In this document: one piece after another, positions 33,246-37,688 of the stretch
Layout of the letters: every line of letters starts with the position of its first letter
How positions within the stretch are numbered: the first letter of the stretch is position 1
DNA from: Candidatus Rokuibacteriota bacterium
Lineage (GTDB): Bacteria; Methylomirabilota; Methylomirabilia; Rokubacteriales; CSP1-6
Direction: 5' to 3'
Assembly (NCBI GenBank): GCA_016193045.1
Contig: JACPSW010000118.1
Span: 1 to 37,688 of the forward strand
Length of the DNA stretch: 37,688 bases
Program-made: the position numbers and the translations under genes
The notes under the pieces: generated by a model
What the model saw: the letters and a program-made list of their open reading frames with translations, nothing else
Told to the model about the DNA's origin: nothing
Database searches by the model: none

Positions 33246-34195
33246 GCGGCCCGCCTCCAGCCCTTTCGCCACAGGGCCATGAGCCCTCCGGGCTGGGCCA
33301 CCGAGATCAGCACGATCAGCCCGCCGTAGATCAGCAGGTCCAGGGCCTTGCCCCCCCCGCCGAGCAGCACCCGCGTGCCCTCCGAGAGGGGGACGAGCAC
33401 CGTGGCGCCCAGGAGCGGGCCCCAGAGCGTCCCCACGCCTCCCAGCACGGCCACGAGACAGATCAGGATCGAGAGGGAGAGGGAAAGGACGGATTCCGGG
33501 TCGATGAAGAGAATGTACTGGGCGTAAAACGTCCCGCCCAGAGCCGTGAGCCCGGCCGAGATGGCCATGGCGAGTTGTTTGGAACGGGCCACGTTGATCC
33601 CCAGGCTCGCCGCCGCCTCCTGGTCCTCCCGGATCGCGCGGAAATAGTATCCCGCCCGGGAGCGCTCCAGCACCCGCGTGACGAGGAGCGCGAGGGCGAA
33701 CATGGCGAGCGCGACGTAGTAGTAATTTTGCTTCGACTCGTGGAACTGGAGGTGGAGCAAGCTGTCAGGCCGCCGGATCGGGATGAAGACACCCCGCGCC
33801 CCGCCGATCCAGTCCCAGTTGATGAAGAGGGTCTGGACGATCTCCCCCAGGGCGATGGTGGCGATGGCGAAGTAATGCCCCCTCAGCCGGAAGACCGGGA
33901 AGCCGATGGCCTGGGACACCACCACGGCCACGACCGCTCCCGCCACCATGCCGATCCAGGGAGAAATCGCCGCCTGCTTGACGAGCGTGGTGGACGTGTA
34001 CGCCCCCAGGCCGAAGAAGATGGCGTGGCCGAGCGAGATTTGTCCGCAGTAACCGGCGAGGATGTTCCAGGCGGCGGCGAGCATGGCGTAGAGGAGGATC
34101 ATGATCAGCACGTGGCGGTGATGGGGGCGGGTGACGAAGGCCGGGAGAGACAGGAGCACCAGGAGCGCGAGGGCGCCGGTGAGCCACCTGGCCAT
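33242..34195 (-). CDS. livM: Branched-chain amino acid ABC transporter permease
   Basis: The 317-residue protein starts at ATG 34195 (MARWLTGALALLVLLSLPAF) and has many membrane segments. Landmarks are AAAWNILAGYCGQISLGHAIF, the LivM signature, and SLGINVARSKQLAMAISAGL in the cytoplasmic loop that meets the ATPases. It forms the permease with LivH. The livH-livM gap is filled by a 128-bp element, and its ATG overlaps the TGA of the bridging frame encoded by that element. Confidence 0.93.
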   Translation of the reverse strand: MARWLTGALALLVLLSLPAFVTRPHHRHVLIMILLYAMLAAAWNILAGYCGQISLGHAIFFGLGAYTSTTLVKQAAISPWIGMVAGAVVAVVVSQAIGFPVFRLRGHYFAIATIALGEIVQTLFINWDWIGGARGVFIPIRRPDSLLHLQFHESKQNYYYVALAMFALALLVTRVLERSRAGYYFRAIREDQEAAASLGINVARSKQLAMAISAGLTALGGTFYAQYILFIDPESVLSLSLSILICLVAVLGGVGTLWGPLLGATVLVPLSEGTRVLLGGGGKALDLLIYGGLIVLISVAQPGGLMALWRKGWRRAA

Positions 34196-34335
34196 CAGTT
34201 TTCTCGTTGGGCCGTGGCGAGAACCGAGCAGCCCAAGGCCCGAGGAAGGAGCCGACCGGAGCGTACGCACTTGTACGTGAGGATCGGCGACGACCGAGAA
34301 CGCCGGGATGCGACGGTAATCGCCACGGCCATCAG
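34190..34335. repeat. 128-bp insertion-like element with 9-bp direct repeats
   Basis: GGCCATCAG occurs at 34190-34198 and again at 34327-34335, enclosing 128 bases. Within it GGCCGTGGCGA (34210-34220) is inverted as TCGCCACGGCC (34320-34330), an 11-bp perfect match, and CGTAC/GTACG at 34262-34277 forms a small hairpin. Flanking direct repeats and inner inverted repeats suggest a short non-coding mobile element, though no transposase is present. Confidence 0.6.
34195..34332 (-). CDS. 45-codon bridging ORF between livH and livM (uncertain)
   Basis: ATG 34332 overlaps the livH TGA, and the frame ends in a TGA that overlaps the livM ATG (34195). The 45-residue product is basic and rich in Ser, Arg and Leu (MAVAITVASRRSRSSPILTY at the start, ATAQREN at the end). 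It is encoded almost wholly by the inserted element. It could keep livM coupled to livH, or be a coincidence of an open frame. Confidence 0.35.
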   Translation of the reverse strand: MAVAITVASRRSRSSPILTYKCVRSGRLLPRALGCSVLATAQREN

Positions 34336-35198
34336 AACTTGCCGAAGAGGCCCTGCGGGCGGATCAGCACAACCAGGAGGTAGAGGAGGAAGACGATCGC
34401 GTACTTCAAGGCGGGGTTGATCAGGATGCCTCCGAGCACTTCCACGACTCCTACGATGACGCCGGCGAGGAGCGTAGCCGGGACGTTCCCGAATCCGCCG
34501 AGCGCGACGGTGACGTAGGCGAGGAGGGCGAACGTCGCCCCCACGTCCGGGAAGACGTAGAAGAAGATCGCCAGCAAGGAGCCTGCCACGCCCACGCAGG
34601 CCGAGCCGATTCCCCAGCCGAGCGCGAACATCCGTTCGGTGTTGATGCCCATCAGCGAGGCTGCCTGGCGGTCCTGGGCCGTGGCCTGGAGCGCGAGGCC
34701 GGTCTCCGTGTGCGTGAGAAACCAGTAGAGGCCGGCGAAGGCGGCGAGCGCCGCGACGCTCGCGGTGAGCTGCGGAAGGCCGATGAAGAGGCCGCCGAGC
34801 GAGATCCGCCCGTGGATCCACGGGTCTCGGACCACGTGGAAGTCCACGCCGAAGAGGAACTGGGCCCCGCTCCGGAGGAGGATGGCCAGTCCGAAGGTCG
34901 CGAAGATCTGGGCCAGCATCGGCCCGCCGAGGATCCAGCGGATGATGCCCTTGTAGGTCAGGACGCCGAGCACGAAGAGCGCCAGCGTGGTCAGCGGCAG
35001 GGAGAGCAGCGGGTCCACGGACCAGAGCGCCCATCCCCAGAACGCGCCGAACATGGCGAGCATGAGGAACTCACCGTGGGCGAAGTTGACGATCTCCATG
35101 AGGCCGAAGATGAGCGACAGGCCGGCGGCGATCAGGGCGTAGACAAAGCCCATCAGGATGCCGCTGATCACACTCTGGAGCAGGATCTCAGCCGTCAT
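34332..35198 (-). CDS. livH: Branched-chain amino acid ABC transporter permease
   Basis: The 288-residue permease has the LivH N-terminus QSVISGILMGFVYALIAAGL and then GLMEIVNFAHGEFLMLAMFG, a hallmark of the family, and AQDRQAASLMGINTERMFAL in the ATPase-contact loop. It is the first gene of the - strand liv run and diverges from sfsA. Its binding-protein partner may be the damaged livK-like gene 0.8 kb away, or a gene elsewhere. Confidence 0.93.
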   Translation of the reverse strand: MTAEILLQSVISGILMGFVYALIAAGLSLIFGLMEIVNFAHGEFLMLAMFGAFWGWALWSVDPLLSLPLTTLALFVLGVLTYKGIIRWILGGPMLAQIFATFGLAILLRSGAQFLFGVDFHVVRDPWIHGRISLGGLFIGLPQLTASVAALAAFAGLYWFLTHTETGLALQATAQDRQAASLMGINTERMFALGWGIGSACVGVAGSLLAIFFYVFPDVGATFALLAYVTVALGGFGNVPATLLAGVIVGVVEVLGGILINPALKYAIVFLLYLLVVLIRPQGLFGKF

Positions 35199-35224
35199 GG
35201 GCGGGGCGAACGGCCGCAGTATAG

Positions 35225-35296
35225 GGGGTCAGGTCTTGCAATGCAACAGTCGACCCTGTGGCGAGGGCGGCATGCGTGATTGCAAGACCTGACCCC
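35225..35296. repeat. 18-bp perfect inverted repeat, MITE/REP-like
   Basis: GGGGTCAGGTCTTGCAAT at 35225-35242 and its exact reverse complement at 35279-35296 flank 36 bases. Arms this long and perfect are rarely chance. They resemble the ends of short non-autonomous elements related to IS200-like or REP transposases (recall, not checked). It lies in the 105-base space between the divergent livH and sfsA genes, ending 8 bases before the sfsA ATG. Confidence 0.7.
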
Positions 35297-35303
35297 ATAA
35301 TAG

Positions 35304-36005
35304 ATGGCGATGCGTTTTCCCACGCCTCTCGTGCCCGGTCGGCTGGTCCGACGCTACCAGCGGTTCTTCGCCGACGTGCGGCTGGCCGCTGGCCGCCTGG
35401 TGACGGCCCACTGCCCGAACTCGGGGAGCATGCTCGGATGCAACGAGCCGGGGAACCCCGTCTACCTCTCGCATCAGACGGGGAGGGGCCGGAAGCTGGC
35501 CTGGACGTGGGAGATGGTCCGCGTGGGGCGGACCTGGGTGGGGATCAACACGTTTTGGCCAAACCGCCTGGTCGTGGAGGCCATCGAGGACGGCACGCTC
35601 GGCGAACTCCAAGGTTATGCAGGCATCCGGCGGGAGGTCAGGGTGAGCCCCCGGAGCCGGCTGGATCTCTTGCTCGAGGGAAGAAACGGCCGCTGCTGGG
35701 TCGAGGTCAAGAACGTGACGTTCCGGGTAGGCCGGCTGGCCGCCTTTCCCGACGCCGTCACCGAGCGCGGGACCCGGCACCTGCGGGAGCTGATCCGGCT
35801 CGCCCGACGCGGCCAGCGCGCCGCGCTGGTGTTTGTCGTCCAGCGCGGCGACTGCGCGGCCTTCCGCCCCGCGTACGAGATCGATCCCGAATACGGCCGG
35901 TGGCTTCACCGCGCCCTGGATGCGGGCGTCGAGATTCTCTCCTACCGGGCTCGCGTCACCCCTCGCGAGATCCGGCTGACGCGGCGCCTGGATCTCGTCC
36001 TCTAG
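35304..36005 (+). CDS. sfsA: SfsA family protein (sugar fermentation stimulation)
   Basis: The 233-residue protein has the SfsA pattern: VTAHCPNSGSMLGCNEPGNP, KLAWTWEMVRV, the PD-(D/E)xK-like core SRLDLLLEGRNGRCWVEVKN, then FPDAVTERGTRHLRELI. SfsA is a predicted DNA-binding nuclease-fold protein of unclear role. ATG 35304 is used; ATG 35310 is also possible. The upstream inverted repeat takes up the space where a promoter and ribosome binding site would lie. It converges with livK with a 5-base gap. Confidence 0.92.
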   Translation: MAMRFPTPLVPGRLVRRYQRFFADVRLAAGRLVTAHCPNSGSMLGCNEPGNPVYLSHQTGRGRKLAWTWEMVRVGRTWVGINTFWPNRLVVEAIEDGTLGELQGYAGIRREVRVSPRSRLDLLLEGRNGRCWVEVKNVTFRVGRLAAFPDAVTERGTRHLRELIRLARRGQRAALVFVVQRGDCAAFRPAYEIDPEYGRWLHRALDAGVEILSYRARVTPREIRLTRRLDLVL

Positions 36006-36010
36006 GCCCG

Positions 36011-37236
36011 CTACTTACGCTCCGACCACTTGGGGATCGGGTAGAGGACCTCCTTCGTGGCGGCCTCGAAGGGATAGACCGTGTGGTACTTACCGCCCTG
36101 CATCTGGAGGATGATCCCTTTGACGCCGGTGTTCTGGCCGGTCTCGTCGAACTTGACGCCATCCCAGGTCATGATGAGCTGGTCGCCGGGGATGTTGGTG
36201 GCGACCAGCGCCTTGCGGATCGCCTCCGGGGCGGTGGAGCCGGCCCGATTGATGGCGTCCAGGAGCGTCATCATCCCCGTGAAGGCGCGGGCCGGAAAGT
36301 CGTAGAGGTCCTTGCCGCCGGGGGAGCGCTTCTTGTATTGCTCGTTGACGACCTGGGCGAGCGGGCGCTTGGCGATCAGGTCGGTGGAAAACGGCGCCCG
36401 GGTCATGGTCCCCTCGGCGTCCTTGCCGACCGCCTGGATGAAGTCCGGCGAGATGTGGCCGGCATCCTGGGCCATGATCATCTTGGGATTGTAGTCGAGC
36501 TCCTTCGAGTGCTTGGCGAAGAGGATGGCGTCGGTCTGGTAGGAGGTGGGCATCCAGACATCCGGGTTGGCCGCCTTGAGCCGCTGGACCTCCGTCACCA
36601 GGGAGGTGCTCCGGGCCCGGTACTGGAGGTCGACGACGACTTCATAGCCGTACTTCCTGGCCAGGTCCTTCATCACCTTGCCGCTGTCCGCGCCGAACTG
36701 GGTGTCCTCGTAGGTGACCCCCAGCGTCTTGAGCGTGATCCCCTTCTTCTTCTGGAAGTCCCGGAAGAAGTCGAACATCACCTGGGTGAAGTGCTCGTCG
36801 TGGGGCGAGGTGCGGAAGAACCACTTGAAGCCGCGGCGGGTCAGGCCGGGGGAGGAGGACTCTGGATTCATGAACGGGGTCCCCGACCGCTCGGCGACCT
36901 GGCTGGCGGTCGCCGTGACCGCGCTGTGCCAGGAGCCCACGAGTGCCACGACCTTCTCCTGGCTGATGAGCCGCTCGGCCTCGGCCTGGCCGAGGTCGGG
37001 CTTGCCCTGGTGGTCGGTGAAGATCAGCCGGACTTTGGCGCCCTTGAGCCCGGGCATGCCCTTGAGCCGCTGGTAGAACGGGTACGGACCGGCTTGTTGT
37101 CCACGCCGGCCTGGGCGTTGGCCCCGGACATCGGATAGATCACCCCGATCACGACCTCCGTGGGCTGGGCCGAAACGGGCGCGGCCAGGAGACCGAGCAG
37201 AAGGGGGAGGGAAAGCAGGGCGCTGAGTCGCTTCAT
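36011..37236 (-). pseudogene. livK: LivK-like substrate-binding protein, frameshifted
   Basis: ATG 37236 has a good AGGAGA ribosome binding site and begins with a Sec signal peptide (MKRLSALLSLPLLLGLLAAP, VSA, then QPTEV). It continues VIGVIYPMSGANAQAGVDNK. After that the frame fails: the rest of the protein (GPYPFYQRLKGMPGLKGAKV onward, to KWSERK at 36014) is in another frame. In relatives about 20-25 residues (an ELAV-type helix) lie between DNK and PGLKGAK, so a deletion with a net shift of one base is likely. The family is periplasmic Peripla_BP_6. It may be a real pseudogene or an assembly error. Confidence 0.75.
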
Positions 37237-37303
37237 GGGGATTCTCCTCTCTGAGAGAAGGCTATCGGACGCAGGGCGATTCTAGGGCCCAGCCCAAGGC
37301 CTG

Positions 37304-37688
37304 TCAAGGCGTGGGAGCGGCGTAGCCCTCCCTGATGTCGCGCTGGACCAGCTCGGGATCGCGCGCCTCCGGCCTGCCGTAGCCGCCCCCGCCCGGGAGG
37401 CGGATCTCGACCACGGCGTCGGGCGCGAGCACCTGCTCGGCCTTGGGGTTGACCGGCGGCCGGCCGTTGACGAGCACCTGGCCCGTGGCTCCGGGCCCGC
37501 CGCCGAAGAAGCCTTGCGCCGGGGTCAGGGTGCGGTCGCAGAGGATCGAGCAGACGAAGGGCTCCCGCGGCCTCACCCGGAACTGGATCGTCTGGCCCAG
37601 GCCGCCGCGATATCTTCCGGCGCCGCCCGAGCCCGAGCGCAGCTCCTTCTTCTCGATCAGGAGGGGCGACAGCGACTCGATGACCTCC
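37304..37688 (-). CDS. Hydantoinase B/oxoprolinase family protein, C-terminal part
   Basis: The frame runs off the right edge. It reads VIESLSPLLIEKKELRSGSG, then GGAGRYRGGLGQTIQFRVRP, GFFGGGPGATGQVLVN and RLPGGGGYGRPEARDPELV before the stop at 37304. This is the end of the HyuB family, ATP-dependent or ATP-independent hydrolases of hydantoins or 5-oxoproline that work with HyuA. The GGGGYG motif near the C-terminus is typical. Its start and partner lie outside the window. It would be read in the same direction as livK, 67 bases upstream of it. Confidence 0.9.
   Translation of the reverse strand, partial: EVIESLSPLLIEKKELRSGSGGAGRYRGGLGQTIQFRVRPREPFVCSILCDRTLTPAQGFFGGGPGATGQVLVNGRPPVNPKAEQVLAPDAVVEIRLPGGGGYGRPEARDPELVQRDIREGYAAPTP

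Overview
The window looks like high-GC chromosomal DNA from a bacterium. The ribosomal superoperon order, the zinc-binding forms of S4, S14, L24, L36 and adenylate kinase, and an LIV-type branched-chain amino acid ABC transporter next to a hydantoinase gene would fit a Rokubacteria/Methylomirabilota-like or deltaproteobacteria-like soil organism. That placement is an inference from general character; no marker was compared.

Bases 1-15574 (+ strand) are one continuous translation superoperon: the end of tuf, then rpsJ-rplC-rplD-rplW-rplB-rpsS-rplV-rpsC-rplP-rpmC-rpsQ-rplN-rplX-rplE-rpsN-rpsH-rplF-rplR-rpsE-rpmD-rplO-secY-adk-map-infA-rpmJ-rpsM-rpsK-rpsD-rpoA-rplQ. Genes are tightly spaced and often overlap. 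Four places break the spacing, and each holds a full or partial copy of a GC-rich double-hairpin repeat: rpsS/rplV, secY/adk, infA/rpmJ and rpsK/rpsD.

Bases 15575-18700 are an accessory strip. It holds broken pieces (a TPR-like tail, a partial second copy of the rplQ 3' end, a caspase-like C-terminal tail), a coiled-coil gene with 21-bp repeats, and a Phd/PIN toxin-antitoxin pair.

Bases 18507-28142 (- strand) are a compact run, read from right to left: an MscS-type TM-helix protein, thioredoxin, trpE, trpG/pabA, thiL, two CNNM/CorC-type CBS proteins, a dienelactone hydrolase, a GH15 glucoamylase-like enzyme and a small membrane protein. From 28274 (+ strand) comes an NtrC-type sigma54 activator, followed by a tandem array of three and a half repeat units. 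Then comes a small signalling cluster: a receiver-only protein, a 46-residue membrane peptide and a FIST-domain sensor.

Bases 31817-37688 hold livF-livG-livM-livH on the - strand, sfsA on the +, a frameshifted livK-like binding protein on the -, and the C-terminal end of a hydantoinase B subunit on the -. A 128-bp element flanked by a 9-bp direct repeat sits exactly at the livH/livM junction. An 18-bp perfect inverted repeat lies between livH and sfsA.

The most unusual material is the repeat biology. The double-hairpin family shows paired (compensatory) changes in its stem. The two copies that lie in the same orientation in the ribosomal operon sit inside 42-codon reading frames that start 2-3 bases after one gene and end at the start of the next. 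The livH/livM element makes a similar bridging frame of 45 codons. No rRNA, tRNA or CRISPR array was seen.
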